In this document: in pieces, positions 9,564 through 17,999 of the stretch
How the letters are laid out: each line of letters opens with the position of its first letter
How positions within the stretch are numbered: the first letter of the stretch is position 1
Origin: Coprobacter secundus
Lineage (GTDB): Bacteria > Bacteroidota > Bacteroidia > Bacteroidales > Coprobacteraceae
Length of the DNA: 64,000 nucleotides
Reading direction: 5' to 3'
Assembly: GCA_000803105.1 (NCBI GenBank)
Contig: JTDA01000005.1
Coordinates: 62,001-126,000 of the forward strand
Notes under the pieces: generated by a model
The model's database searches: none
What the model saw: the letters and a program-made list of their open reading frames with translations, nothing else
Told to the model about the DNA's origin: nothing
Translations under genes and position numbers: made by a program

Positions 9564-10577
9564 ATGAGAATATTATGTGATATGTGTAAAAAGGCGTGGA
9601 GTTTCCACGTCTTTTTCTTTGTTGGTCTTTTTTCAGTTTTTACATTGTCAGCGCAAGAAATCTGGACAGAAAATTTTGATTATAATATAGGTGATTTATT
9701 GACAGAGCATGGATGGATAGCTAATGTTTCGGGTGAACCTGCTATGGTAGTTTCTGGATTGTCTTTTGATGGATATGCAGCCACGGGGATAGGGGGTGCT
9801 GTGCAATTGGAAGGTGATGGGGAAGCCGTATATACTCCTTTTCCTAAAGTGAGCAAGGGAAGTGTATATGCTGCTTTTCTTGTGCAGATTAATGGAGCAG
9901 GAGGAGCTAATGGCCAATATTTTTTACATCTTTGGGATGGGGAGTTACCTACATGGATGGGAGGTACTAGTACCAAGTTTGATTATGATGCACGAGTATA
10001 TTGTAGTAATGATGGTAAGAATATAGGACTGTCCTTTTCCGATAATCAAAAAGCTTTGTATACGACTTCTGATTTTATAGATAAATATCGTACATATTTA
10101 ATGGTTTTAAAGTATGAAGTTGTTCCTGGAAATAATAATGATAAAGTGAGTTTATATGTTTTTGATTCGATGACTTCAGAAGTAGAGCCTGAAAATCCTA
10201 CCCTTGGACCTATTGTGAGCACCTCGGGAGATAAAGATGATATATTCCCGGCGGGTATCGGTTTACGTCAGGGCCATCAAGATATAAATATTATAGTAGA
10301 TGGTATACGGGTTGCGACTTCATGGGAAGCTGCTGTATTGGGGAAAACCTCTGATATAGGAAAATCAACATTGGAGTGTCCGCGAATATGGTTGTCTGAA
10401 AATAAAATTTGGGTATCGAGTCTTGTTGCAGAGAATGTTTATCTATACAATATTACGGGAGAGCAGGTTGCGGTTCAGTATTGTAATGTAGGAAAGAATG
10501 TTTTGGATGTTAGCTTGGAAAGTGGAATATATTTGATAAAAATATCAGGTAAGACATACAAAATAGTTATACCTTAA
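9564..10577 (+). CDS. secreted protein with T9SS-like tail
   Basis: A 337-residue exported protein starting one base after the previous stop, so the two are almost certainly cotranscribed. The signal peptide ends at LSAQ; an in-frame ATG at 9582 is an equally good start. The body begins 'IWTENFDYNIGDLLTEHGW', the entry of concanavalin/laminin-like beta-sandwich domains of secreted Bacteroidota proteins, and contains 'GIGLRQGHQDINIIVDGIRV', typical of that fold. The last 60 residues ('VYLYNITGEQV', 'GIYLIKISGKTYKIVIP') are a sorting-type tail related to that of the upstream neighbour. Function unknown; probably a partner of the preceding protein. Confidence 0.8.
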   Translation: MRILCDMCKKAWSFHVFFFVGLFSVFTLSAQEIWTENFDYNIGDLLTEHGWIANVSGEPAMVVSGLSFDGYAATGIGGAVQLEGDGEAVYTPFPKVSKGSVYAAFLVQINGAGGANGQYFLHLWDGELPTWMGGTSTKFDYDARVYCSNDGKNIGLSFSDNQKALYTTSDFIDKYRTYLMVLKYEVVPGNNNDKVSLYVFDSMTSEVEPENPTLGPIVSTSGDKDDIFPAGIGLRQGHQDINIIVDGIRVATSWEAAVLGKTSDIGKSTLECPRIWLSENKIWVSSLVAENVYLYNITGEQVAVQYCNVGKNVLDVSLESGIYLIKISGKTYKIVIP

Positions 10578-10600
10578 ATTATTTAATAAAATGTTGTTAT

Positions 10601-10639
10601 TGGCCTGCAGATATCTTGTTACAAGATATCTGCAGGCCA
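10601..10639. terminator. 39-bp near-perfect palindrome, probable terminator
   Basis: The 19-base arms 10601-10619 and 10621-10639 are exact reverse complements around one base (10620). On the plus strand a short T-rich run follows. It lies 24 bases after the stop of the second secreted protein. The stem is unusually GC-rich for the window and could also act as a protein-binding site. Confidence 0.7.
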
Positions 10640-10757
10640 GTCTATTTTATGATATTTATGGTTTTTATATATAAAAATTCGTACATTATTTAATGTGAGT
10701 GAACCAATGATTATGTTTTGAGGTTTTTTATATGGATGAATTGAAAAACGATAGAAA

Positions 10758-12017
10758 ATGGCAAATAGTAGTATATTGATTAATGATGTGTTGGTTTTCA
10801 ACGGGTGTAATAAAGATGTTTTCCGTGCTAATATTTTCGTAGAAGATAGTTTGATAAGGAAAATCTCAGAGCAGGATATTATTGTTCCAGAAAGCACTTT
10901 GGTAATTGATGGAAAGGGTAAATTTTTAATGCCTGGATTGATAGATGCTCATTGGCATACTTTTATGTCAAGTAATACAATGATAGACCTTCTGACTGCA
11001 GATTCTGCTTATACACAGATTAAAGCTATTAAGGAAGCTGAGAATACATTGTTAAGAGGTTTTACAACAGTACGTGATGCGGGAGGACCGGTGTTTGGTA
11101 TAAAGAGAGCTATTGATGAGCAGATATTGCCGGGACCTCGTATATATCCATGTGGAGCTATTATTTCACAGACTGGCGGTCATGGAGATTTCAGAGCTGT
11201 GTATGAAGAACCTCGTCCGTTTGATTGTTGTAAATTGAGCCATACTGAGGAGATTGGAGCTGCTATTATTGCTGATGGTGTTGATGCTGTTACTGTCGCT
11301 GCTCGTAACAATATCCGGTTGGGGGCAAGTCAGATAAAGTTGATGACGGGGGGTGGAGTGGCATCTCTGTATGATCAGCTGGAAGATACACAGTTTTTTG
11401 AAGAAGAAATTAGGGCTGCGGTTAAAGCTGCGGAGGATGTTGGTACTTATGTTATGGTTCATGTTTATGTTCCGAGAGCTATAAAGCGTGCTGTTTTGGC
11501 TGGAGTTAAAAGCATAGAACATGGGCATTTGATAGATGAGCCGACAATGGAATTTATGGCACAGAAGGGAACGTGGCTTAGTATGCAACCTTTTACCTAT
11601 AACGATAATCAATATCCAAGTAAGGCTCAGCAAGATAAACATAAAATAGTGGTAGATGGTACCGACCATACCTACAATCTGGCCAAAAAATATCAGGTGA
11701 AATTGGCTTGGGGCACAGATTTGCTTTTTAATCCAATGAATACGAAAAATCAGAACCAAGGGATTTTGAAATTGCAAAAATGGTTTACAAATTATGAAAT
11801 ATTAAGGATGGTCACGTATGGCAATGCTCAATTATTATCTCTTTCTGGTTCTCGTAATCCCTATCCTGGTAGGTTGGGCATAATTGAAGAGAATGCTTGG
11901 GCCGATATGATAATATTGGATGGTAATGCGATGGATAATATTGATTTATTAGGAGACCCGGGAAAAAATATACTTTTAATTATGAAAGGTGGTGAAATAT
12001 TTAAAAATATATTATAG
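10758..12017 (+). CDS. amidohydrolase (imidazolonepropionase-like)
   Basis: A 419-residue metal-dependent hydrolase of the amidohydrolase superfamily. 'PGLIDAHWHTF' gives the HxH metal pair, 'QIKLMTGGG' the bridging lysine, 'YVMVHVYVP' and 'SIEHGHLID' the two later histidines, and 'LAWGTDLLF' the catalytic aspartate. The composite beta-sandwich is formed by the N-terminal 60 and C-terminal 50 residues. The closest groups are imidazolonepropionase-like and Xaa-Pro dipeptidase-like enzymes; the substrate cannot be told from sequence. No signal peptide, so likely cytoplasmic. It is a single gene flanked by two hairpins. Confidence 0.85.
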   Translation: MANSSILINDVLVFNGCNKDVFRANIFVEDSLIRKISEQDIIVPESTLVIDGKGKFLMPGLIDAHWHTFMSSNTMIDLLTADSAYTQIKAIKEAENTLLRGFTTVRDAGGPVFGIKRAIDEQILPGPRIYPCGAIISQTGGHGDFRAVYEEPRPFDCCKLSHTEEIGAAIIADGVDAVTVAARNNIRLGASQIKLMTGGGVASLYDQLEDTQFFEEEIRAAVKAAEDVGTYVMVHVYVPRAIKRAVLAGVKSIEHGHLIDEPTMEFMAQKGTWLSMQPFTYNDNQYPSKAQQDKHKIVVDGTDHTYNLAKKYQVKLAWGTDLLFNPMNTKNQNQGILKLQKWFTNYEILRMVTYGNAQLLSLSGSRNPYPGRLGIIEENAWADMIILDGNAMDNIDLLGDPGKNILLIMKGGEIFKNIL

Positions 12018-12082
12018 GGAAGAGTATCTTAATTATATGCTATTCAGCATTGAAGGGAAGCAAGTCTTTGGTTTGTATAATG

Positions 12083-12118
12083 AAAAAACTTGTAAATAAA
12101 TTTATTTACAAGTTTTTT
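12083..12118. terminator. bidirectional terminator
   Basis: Perfect inverted repeat of 18 bp (12083-12100 / 12101-12118) with A-tract and T-tract ends, so it works in both directions: for the amidohydrolase on the plus strand and tRNA-Ser on the minus strand. Confidence 0.9.
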
Positions 12119-12123
12119 GTCAG

Positions 12124-12210
12124 CGGAAGGAGGGGGATTCGAACCCCCGGTACCGTTACCAGTACGACAGTTTAGCAAACTGTTGGTTTCAGCCACTCAC
12201 CCATCCTTCC
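12124..12210 (-). tRNA. tRNA-Ser (anticodon GCT)
   Basis: 87 nt on the minus strand. The acceptor stem GGAAGGA (5') pairs with TCCTTCC, discriminator G. The anticodon arm ACAGT-TTGCTAA-ACTGT places GCT at the anticodon positions, reading AGC/AGT. A long variable arm (TACTGGTAACGGTA) and the TpsiC arm GGGGGTTCGAATCCCCC are present, as expected for a class II tRNA-Ser. CCA is not encoded. Confidence 0.97.
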
Positions 12211-12239
12211 TTTGTGAGCTTTTCTCGACTAAATCGGTG

Positions 12240-12270
12240 CAAAGATAGGCAATTTTGCGTATTTGCCAAA
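12240..12270 (-). promoter_or_regulatory. tRNA-Ser promoter
   Basis: Minus-strand TTTG (12270-12267), 19-bp spacer and TATCTTTG (12247-12240): an exact Bacteroidota consensus about 30 bases upstream of the tRNA 5' end. Confidence 0.85.
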
Positions 12271-12346
12271 TATAATGTTGTTTTTCTTTTTTTATTCTTT
12301 ATAAGGATGTGTGTAACGTTCTGTTTTACAGTTAAGGAAGATTCTA

Positions 12347-12928
12347 TTATTTTGTTTCAATATTTTGTTTTGCATTCCTTATTTTTAATAAGGAATCGTT
12401 GTTAATTTCTTTTTTAAGATTTTCCATGTATGGGGAGAATTTTACCTCATCAGAACCATAGCTTAGGTTGAGTTCATATTCCAATGGAAGCCATGTGGAT
12501 ATATCGGCTTCATTATGTTGTATGATAGCTTCCATCTTGTCTAATGCTTTGTATATTTTAGATTCAAGAGTGACTAAATCATTCATTTCTTGAAATAGGT
12601 TAGTCAATTTTTTTTGGTAGTATTGAGGCAGTGATTTGACTAATCGGGATATTTCCAGATTTTCGACGGATTCGTCTTTAGAGGTTTTTAGAAAAGCCGG
12701 TATGTCACCAGTGATAGCTTCTCCAAGATCATGGAATATACACATTAATATCACTTTTTGTATATCTGCTTCTGGAAATTCGTCTTGAACGAAATAGGCC
12801 ATCATTGATAATCGCCAACTATGTTCAGCTACGCTTTCCTGTCGATGAGTGGATGTCCATGAATGTCGGGTATTGCATTTCATTTTTTCTGCAATCGCCA
12901 TTAAATTTATAAAATCCTTGGGTAACAT
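12347..12928 (-). CDS. HD-domain hydrolase (HDDC2/YfbR-like)
   Basis: A 193-residue HD-superfamily phosphohydrolase. The metal ligands are visible in order: 'SVAEHSWRLS' (His), 'CIFHDLGEAITGD' (HD pair and following acidic residues) and 'ALDKMEAIIQ' (Asp). The layout fits the YfbR/HDDC2 5'-deoxynucleotidase group, which remove phosphate from deoxynucleoside monophosphates. No signal peptide; cytoplasmic. The gene ends about 135 bases before tRNA-Ser on the same strand, but the tRNA has its own promoter. Exact substrate is not deducible. Confidence 0.85.
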   Translation of the reverse strand: MLPKDFINLMAIAEKMKCNTRHSWTSTHRQESVAEHSWRLSMMAYFVQDEFPEADIQKVILMCIFHDLGEAITGDIPAFLKTSKDESVENLEISRLVKSLPQYYQKKLTNLFQEMNDLVTLESKIYKALDKMEAIIQHNEADISTWLPLEYELNLSYGSDEVKFSPYMENLKKEINNDSLLKIRNAKQNIETK

Positions 12929-13011
12929 ATATTTATGACAAATAAATGTAGAATAAATAATGCGATAACTTAAGATAAAGCTACCGCATTTGTAAGAGTT
13001 ACTTGTTTGTT

Positions 13012-13476
13012 TTATTTAAAATGGTAGAGGAATATTACTGTAGCGTCAAGTGCCGTTTTTTTACAGTCTTTTATTTCTAAAGAGACCTTGATTTCGGCTT
13101 TGGCGATACCTCTTAAATTAATGAGTGAAACCAGTTTTGCTCTTATTCTTACATCGCTGTCTACTAATACTGGTTGGTTGAACCGAAGCTTTTCTATGCC
13201 GTAGTTTACCAGCATCTTTACATTGTTGACTTGTATTATTTGTCCCCAAAGGTAAGGTAATATAGAGAGATTTAGATATCCGTGGGCTATGGTTGTATGA
13301 AATGGGCTTTCTGCTTTTGCTTTTTCGACATCCACATGTATCCACTGGTGGTCAAATGTTGCATCGGCAAATTGATTTATTTGCTCTTGGGTGATTTTCA
13401 GATAGTCTGATACACCTAGTTCTTGTCCGACATATTTTTCGAACTCTTCGTAACTGTTAATAACTAATTGGCTCAT
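13012..13476 (-). CDS. MaoC family (R)-hydratase/dehydratase
   Basis: A 154-residue single hot-dog domain. The (R)-hydratase motif is present around residues 35-48 as 'FADATFDHQWIHVD', with the catalytic Asp and His, followed by 'TIAHGYLNLSILPYL', the conserved serine/glycine strand of MaoC and NodN-like proteins. It likely hydrates an enoyl-thioester, in fatty-acid or acyl metabolism. It is a stand-alone gene between the HD hydrolase and a regulator, with no obvious pathway partners. Confidence 0.85.
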   Translation of the reverse strand: MSQLVINSYEEFEKYVGQELGVSDYLKITQEQINQFADATFDHQWIHVDVEKAKAESPFHTTIAHGYLNLSILPYLWGQIIQVNNVKMLVNYGIEKLRFNQPVLVDSDVRIRAKLVSLINLRGIAKAEIKVSLEIKDCKKTALDATVIFLYHFK

Positions 13477-13692
13477 TATAATGATTTTTATTTCCTGATA
13501 TAAATATTTTTTGTTTAATAATTAATTACAAATTATTTTGATATAATTTGTAAAAGAAATAAATAATATAAATTTCTTTATTATTAAACTGATACAAAAA
13601 TACACATTTCTTTATTTAAGAAGACACATTAACAATTGATTAATTAATTATTAACATATTTCAGGAATTATTGAGGATGCCTTATTGTTGTT

Positions 13693-14505
13693 TCATTTTT
13701 TTGAATTTAGAAATTTTCTTAAGGTATTTTTGATGTCAGAAATATCATTTTGTAATGTTTCAATATTATTTGTGACCGTAAGAGATGTTGGTAAATCGAC
13801 TGAAAGAAGCATCTCGAAATGCCATATCGAATCTATTTCGTTTAGAGATAAGGTCATATCGGGATATAAACTTTTATTCGGATTATCAGAGATGCAAATA
13901 ATGGTATTTTTCTTCAAGCTTTTCCTTATTCTTCTTATAAAAATATTTTTGCAGTTGTCAATAATAACATATATATCGTTATTGGATATATTTTCTTTTT
14001 TATTGGAAACTTGGCTCACAATAAGATAGGACTGGAATGGTAAGGTCGGAAACATAGAGTTATCATTCACTTGAGTACATAGATGGAATGTGTCATTATT
14101 CAAGATAAATGATGGCAAGGACAAGAAGGGTAAGTTGTTGTAGTTGTCGGGATTATTGCCTTTTTGGATAATCTCTGTGAGCTCTTCAATTGGGATACGG
14201 ATATTCCTTGTTGTGTATAATGGCAAATCGCTGGTTTGAGAGGGTAGTTCTTCTTCGAGTTCTTTGTATCGGAATGTTTGTTGGGGTGGTAATATCATGC
14301 TACCTTCTCCGGTAATGAGCCATCTTAAGTTTATATCGGTAAATGTTAATGCAATTTTTTCTAAAACTTGATATGAAGGATATGTTTGTCTGCCTTTTAA
14401 AATGTGATGTAGAGTTTGAGGTTGAATTCCAACTTTTTTACTGAAAGAATTCTTGTTTAATTTCTTTATTTCGATGATTTGACTTATCCTCTCCCGTACA
14501 TCCAT
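13693..14505 (-). CDS. XRE-family/S24-like repressor-type regulator
   Basis: About 270 residues from the preferred start at 14505; a frame-extended start at 14529 would add eight residues but would put one copy of a promoter-region repeat inside the gene. The N-terminal 65 residues are a helix-turn-helix ('NSFSKKVGIQPQTLHHILKG'). The C-terminal half resembles S24/LexA-type peptidase repressors: 'QVNDNSMFPTLPFQSYLIVS' carries the Ser of the self-cleavage or dimerisation motif, and 'NIFIRRIRK' is where the lysine partner would fall. The usual Lys is not clearly seen, so autocleavage is uncertain. It faces a promoter on the opposite strand across a region with repeats, suggesting local control. 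Confidence 0.8.
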   Translation of the reverse strand: MDVRERISQIIEIKKLNKNSFSKKVGIQPQTLHHILKGRQTYPSYQVLEKIALTFTDINLRWLITGEGSMILPPQQTFRYKELEEELPSQTSDLPLYTTRNIRIPIEELTEIIQKGNNPDNYNNLPFLSLPSFILNNDTFHLCTQVNDNSMFPTLPFQSYLIVSQVSNKKENISNNDIYVIIDNCKNIFIRRIRKSLKKNTIICISDNPNKSLYPDMTLSLNEIDSIWHFEMLLSVDLPTSLTVTNNIETLQNDISDIKNTLRKFLNSKK

Positions 14506-14550
14506 AGGAAAATGTTTATATTTTAACATATTTTATATAGGAAAATGTTT
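14504..14550. promoter_or_regulatory. candidate operator: 14-bp direct repeat, 33 bp apart
   Basis: The string ATAGGAAAATGTTT occurs at 14504-14517 and again at 14537-14550, exactly 33 bp apart (about three helical turns), overlapping the regulator start codon and the plus-strand promoter. Just downstream, TGTTTG and CAAACA form an inverted repeat (14546-14563). Control by the adjacent repressor-type protein is an inference. Confidence 0.5.
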
Positions 14551-14577
14551 GTATGTGCAAACAAATTCCTATATTTG
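14548..14577 (+). promoter_or_regulatory. consensus promoter facing the intergenic region
   Basis: TTTG (14548-14551), an 18-bp spacer and TATATTTG (14570-14577) match the Bacteroidota consensus. Transcription would start near 14585 and run away from the regulator into a region with no annotated gene. Confidence 0.7.
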
Positions 14578-14584
14578 CATTGTA

Positions 14585-14799
14585 AAATGGTATACAAATG
14601 TAATAATTAATATTTTATATCGAGAATAAGGTAGTATGATTTTTTTAACCGGTATATTTATCGGAGGATATTATTATATCTTTTTCTTTTGAAAATCAGA
14701 AGTAAAGAAATACATCACATTATATTATAATAGAGCCGGAAGGTCATAGTATGGGCAACGATGCATTCGTTCTCTAACGTAGTGCGCAGTTGCCCTTTT
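14585..14799 (+). ncRNA. candidate small RNA with terminator
   Basis: A transcript from the consensus promoter would end at a hairpin formed by GGGCAAC (14753-14759) and GTTGCCC (14789-14795), with an inner CGTT-CTCT-AACG stem, followed by TTTTG. That gives an RNA of about 215 nt. It matches no RNA family I recognise. It contains an 18-codon hydrophobic frame (14636-14692), so it could be an mRNA for a micropeptide instead. Confidence 0.4.
14636..14692 (+). CDS. possible 18-residue hydrophobic micropeptide
   Basis: ATG at 14636 opens an 18-codon frame, MIFLTGIFIGGYYYIFFF, with one Gly-Gly and almost only hydrophobic and aromatic residues, ending TGA at 14690-14692. It lies inside the predicted transcript from the promoter at 14548-14577 and faces a repressor-type regulator. 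There is no Shine-Dalgarno site, and AT-rich DNA yields such frames by chance, so coding is unproven. Confidence 0.2.
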   Translation: MIFLTGIFIGGYYYIFFF

Positions 14800-14992
14800 G
14801 TGGTAAGAAATTATAGTAGTATAACCTGTTTTTATGCTATTTTCAAACATTTATTTTTACTTTCATTGTATTTTGTTTATTTGTACTTATTTTCAGTAAT
14901 AATTTATAGACGTATTACTTTTTGAGATAGTTTTTGTTATAAAAAGTAGTGTGCAGTAGTAGAAGAAAACCTTCAGTTTTGAAGATAATAAG

Positions 14993-15068
14993 AAGGGGCA
15001 TTCATTAACTTTAAAGTAGAAGGCTCGGCTAAGACCCAACATAGATTAAAGTCTGTTTGCCCCTTTTT
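14993..15068 (+). ncRNA. structured terminator-like element, possible small RNA 3' end
   Basis: A long hairpin: AAGGGGCA (14993-15000) pairs with TGCCCCTT (15058-15065) and, within it, ACTTTAA (15008-15014) can pair with TTAAAGT (15046-15052), followed by a T run. The 55-base interior is unlike a plain terminator. No consensus promoter was found just upstream. It shares the string GTAGTGYGCAGT (14946-14957) with the preceding structured segment (14779-14790). Confidence 0.35.
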
Positions 15069-15424
15069 ATAAAATGTTATAGTATATTTGTTTTTTTGAT
15101 AAATGTATATTATTGTACATTAGGATGTTATAAAAACTGTTTTATCCCTATCCATGTTTTTAAAGTTTAACTGACTTTGCTCTTTAGGTAAAGCATAATT
15201 TGCATATAAAAGTCTTTATCGCTATCTCAAATTATATAAATGTCGCGTTTACTAAGTGCAGATTTCGTTTATTTTTATTATTCTTGGCTTTATTTGTGTA
15301 TAAATATTTTTTTAGTATTACGTAGAATATTAATTAGAAGTAGAAATTATATATAATAATATTCCTTAACAAAAATGTGATATGTGTTTGATAAAGAGTA
15401 AGGTTAAGGTTTACAAAGAATATC

Positions 15425-15464
15425 TATAATACTTGTCCTTTTGCAGATAAGGACGAGTATTATA
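15425..15464. terminator. terminator of purM
   Basis: TATAATACTTGTCCTT (15425-15440) pairs with AAGGACGAGTATTATA (15449-15464) with one G-T pair around an 8-base loop. It lies 40 bases beyond the purM stop; its A/T flanks make it usable in both directions. Confidence 0.8.
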
Positions 15465-15503
15465 AATATTTTTGTTTATTCAAGTTGTCGTAATTTTTTA
15501 GAA

Positions 15504-16670
15504 CTAATATTTGAATTCTCCGAATTCGGATTCTATGATAAGTTCATTTTTATTTGAAGCTTCTACATAACCTACAACTTGCGCATCGATTCCAAATGAG
15601 CGGGTTATGTCTATTACATTTTGGGCATGTTGTGGTGCAATATATATTTCCATGCGATGTCCCATATTGAAGACTTTATACATCTCTTGCCAATCTGTTC
15701 CTGATTGTTCTTGTATAATTTTAAATAAAGGAGGTACTGGAAATAAGTTGTTTTTAGTAATTTTTAGATTCTCGACAAAATGCATGACTTTTGTTTGTGC
15801 TCCACCAGAGCAGTGTACCATGCCATGTATAAGAGGACGCATTTGGTCAAGTAGTTTTTTGATAACAGGAGCGTAGGTGCGGGTGGGGGATAATACCAGT
15901 TTTCCGGCATCTATGCCCAACTCTTTAATTTGATCGGTTAGTTTGAGATTCCCTGAATAGACAAGGGCTTCGGGAACAGCTGCATCGTAACTTTCAGGAT
16001 ATTTTTTTGCCAGGTATTTGGAAAATACGTCATGCCGGGCCGATGTAAGTCCGTTACTACCCATACCTCCGTTATATTCTTTTTCGTAAGAAGCTTGTCC
16101 ATATGAGGACATCCCTACGATAACGTCTCCAGGTTGTATGTTGTGGTTTGAAATAACATCAGTTCTCTTCATTCGGCATGTAACGGTACTATCAACGATA
16201 ATTGTGCGTACTAAATCTCCGACATCAGCAGTTTCACCCCCAGTTGCATAAGCATTTACACCAAGTTCTCGGAGCTTGGAGAGAAGTTCATCTGTTCCGT
16301 TTATAATAGCCGAGATGATTTCTCCAGGGATAAGCAGTTTGTTTCGGCCGATAGTTGAGGAAACAAGAATGTTATCAGTTGCACCAACACAAAGCAAATC
16401 GTCAATATTCATGATAAGAGCATCTTGGGCGATACCTTTCCATACAGATAAATCTCCGGTTTCTTTCCAATACATGTAAGCTAAAGCCGATTTAGTTCCG
16501 GCTCCGTCGGCATGCATAATATTACAATATGCTGGATCCCCACCTAATATATCTGGAATAATTTTGCAAAATGCTTTGGGAAATATTCCTTTATCAATGT
16601 TTTTAATAGCATTATGTACATCTTCTTTGGATGCAGAGACTCCTCTCAGATTATAACGTTGATCGCTCAT
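15504..16670 (-). CDS. purM: phosphoribosylformylglycinamidine cyclo-ligase (AIR synthase, PurM)
   Basis: ATP-dependent ring closure of FGAM to aminoimidazole ribotide in purine synthesis. The frame extends to 16730 but the start at 16670 (MSDQRYNLRG) begins the family domain and follows a minus-strand -7 box (TACTTTTG, 16703-16696), giving 388 residues. Family motifs: 'HADGAGTKSALAYMYW', 'QDALIMNIDDLLCVGA', 'ATGGETADVGDLVR' and the C-terminal 'KVFNMGHRMEIY'. The PurM/PurL-type fold is clear. The form is somewhat longer than the roughly 345 residues of Escherichia coli PurM and has a divergent interior, as in other Bacteroidota. The gene is monocistronic. Confidence 0.85.
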   Translation of the reverse strand: MSDQRYNLRGVSASKEDVHNAIKNIDKGIFPKAFCKIIPDILGGDPAYCNIMHADGAGTKSALAYMYWKETGDLSVWKGIAQDALIMNIDDLLCVGATDNILVSSTIGRNKLLIPGEIISAIINGTDELLSKLRELGVNAYATGGETADVGDLVRTIIVDSTVTCRMKRTDVISNHNIQPGDVIVGMSSYGQASYEKEYNGGMGSNGLTSARHDVFSKYLAKKYPESYDAAVPEALVYSGNLKLTDQIKELGIDAGKLVLSPTRTYAPVIKKLLDQMRPLIHGMVHCSGGAQTKVMHFVENLKITKNNLFPVPPLFKIIQEQSGTDWQEMYKVFNMGHRMEIYIAPQHAQNVIDITRSFGIDAQVVGYVEASNKNELIIESEFGEFKY

Positions 16671-16781
16671 GATGATTTTATTCTTGTTTTGCTTGCAAAA
16701 GTAATGTAAAAATAGAAAGTAGGCAATCAATAATGAAAAAACAGGAAAGGAAAGTAAGATTTTTTCTTTTTCTGTTTGTAC

Positions 16782-17333
16782 TTATTTGTTCTTGTATTGA
16801 TTGTAAGTTACGATACTATCTATTGGTTTTCTTTTTTTAGGTAGGTGTTCCTGGTTTGAGTATCCGATAAGGATGTCAAGAATAACTCGTTTAGATGAGG
16901 GAATATCTAATAATTTTTTTATCGCTTTCTCGTCGAACCAACCGATAATGCATGTACTTAACCCCTCGGCTGTAGCCGCCAAGGTAATATGTGCAGCGGC
17001 AATACCGATATCAATGGAGGGGAAATGCTTATTCTTTACTTGACTGCCGATGCTGGAAGTAAAATTAGCACTTTCTTCTACAATAATCAAATGTACTGGA
17101 GCTTGTTTGGTAAAATGATTCATTCCCAATATCCGAGTTGATGTAGCATCGGCAATTTTATTTTTTAGTTCAGGGTTATCTACGACGATGAAATGCCAGG
17201 GTTGAGCATTACATGCTGAAGGGGCTATGCGACCAGCTTCTAATATACGTTGCAATTTTTCTGGTTCTATAGCTCTTTTAGAGTCATATGTCCGACAACT
17301 TTGTCTTTTTTCTGCTAATCTAAGAAAGTCCAC
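16782..17333 (-). CDS. nitroreductase family protein
   Basis: A 183-residue FMN-dependent oxidoreductase of the NfsB/FRP fold. The FMN phosphate-binding segment 'EKRQSCRTYDSK', the 'RIAPSACNAQPWHFIVV' motif and the late 'DIGIAAAHITLAATAEGLSTC' helix are all present, as is 'LDILIGYSN' near the end. Physiological substrate is unknown; these enzymes reduce quinones, nitro compounds or flavins with NAD(P)H. It lies 60 bases downstream of ribE on the same strand, so cotranscription with a flavin biosynthesis gene is plausible. Confidence 0.9.
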   Translation of the reverse strand: MDFLRLAEKRQSCRTYDSKRAIEPEKLQRILEAGRIAPSACNAQPWHFIVVDNPELKNKIADATSTRILGMNHFTKQAPVHLIIVEESANFTSSIGSQVKNKHFPSIDIGIAAAHITLAATAEGLSTCIIGWFDEKAIKKLLDIPSSKRVILDILIGYSNQEHLPKKRKPIDSIVTYNQYKNK

Positions 17334-17393
17334 TAGTGCAAATTAAAAGGTGATGGATAGAGAATGGCGGAAAACATAACAGAATGTATTGTA

Positions 17394-17999
17394 CTATGCT
17401 TGATATTTCATGATTCGACTGATGTATTTCCCAATAATATCAAATTCTAAATTGACAATACTCCCGGGAACAATTTGATGAAAATTAGTATGCTCATGAG
17501 TGTACGGGATGATGGCGACTTGAAAGCTATTATCTTTAGAATTGCATACGGTAAGACTTACCCCGTTTACGGTAACCGAGCCTTTTTCTACAGTCATGTA
17601 TCCTTCGGCAGCTTTAGCTTTGTCAAATGGGTACTCAAAAGTATAATACCAACTACCGTCAGCTTCATCTACATGTCTACATGATGCAGTTTGGTCTACG
17701 TGTCCTTGTACTATATGTCCGTCGAGGCGACCGTTCATTGGCATACTACGTTCGATATTTACTTTGTCTCCGACTTTTAAAAGTCCAAGATTACTGCGTT
17801 CAAGAGTTTCTTTTATTGCAGTAACTGTGTATCTGTTACCTTCGATATTGACGACTGTGAGACATACGCCATTATGAGCTATGCTCTGATCTATTTTCAG
17901 CTCATTAGTGAAAGAACATTCGAGTGTCAGGTGTAAATTCCCCTGATCATTTTTGAGAGCAAGAATAGTTGCTGCTTCTTCTACAATTCCTGAGAACAT
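17394..17999 (-). CDS. ribE: riboflavin synthase alpha chain
   Basis: Dismutates two 6,7-dimethyl-8-ribityllumazine molecules into riboflavin and the pyrimidinedione. The 201-residue protein has the N-terminal signature MFSGIVEE and two lumazine-binding repeats: the first ends 'AHNGVCLTVVNIEGN', the second 'TVNGVSLTVCNSKDN'. The length is normal. A minus-strand -7 box (TACATTTG, 18033-18026) lies 27 bases before the ATG. No FMN riboswitch is visible upstream. Confidence 0.95.
   Translation of the reverse strand: MFSGIVEEAATILALKNDQGNLHLTLECSFTNELKIDQSIAHNGVCLTVVNIEGNRYTVTAIKETLERSNLGLLKVGDKVNIERSMPMNGRLDGHIVQGHVDQTASCRHVDEADGSWYYTFEYPFDKAKAAEGYMTVEKGSVTVNGVSLTVCNSKDNSFQVAIIPYTHEHTNFHQIVPGSIVNLEFDIIGKYISRIMKYQA

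Larger units (their letters stand above)
14530..15503. other. 1-kb intergenic region with structured segments
   Basis: Very AT-rich interval between the repressor-type gene and purM. It holds one consensus plus-strand promoter, two structured terminator-like hairpins (listed separately), a further TATATTTG box at 15083-15090, and the bidirectional terminator at 15425-15464. From 15091 to 15424 I see nothing beyond short frames. Confidence 0.55.

Noticed and set aside
12214..12405. 63-codon frame upstream of tRNA-Ser
   Set aside because: It spans the tRNA promoter and the end of the HD hydrolase gene on the opposite strand; a shadow frame.
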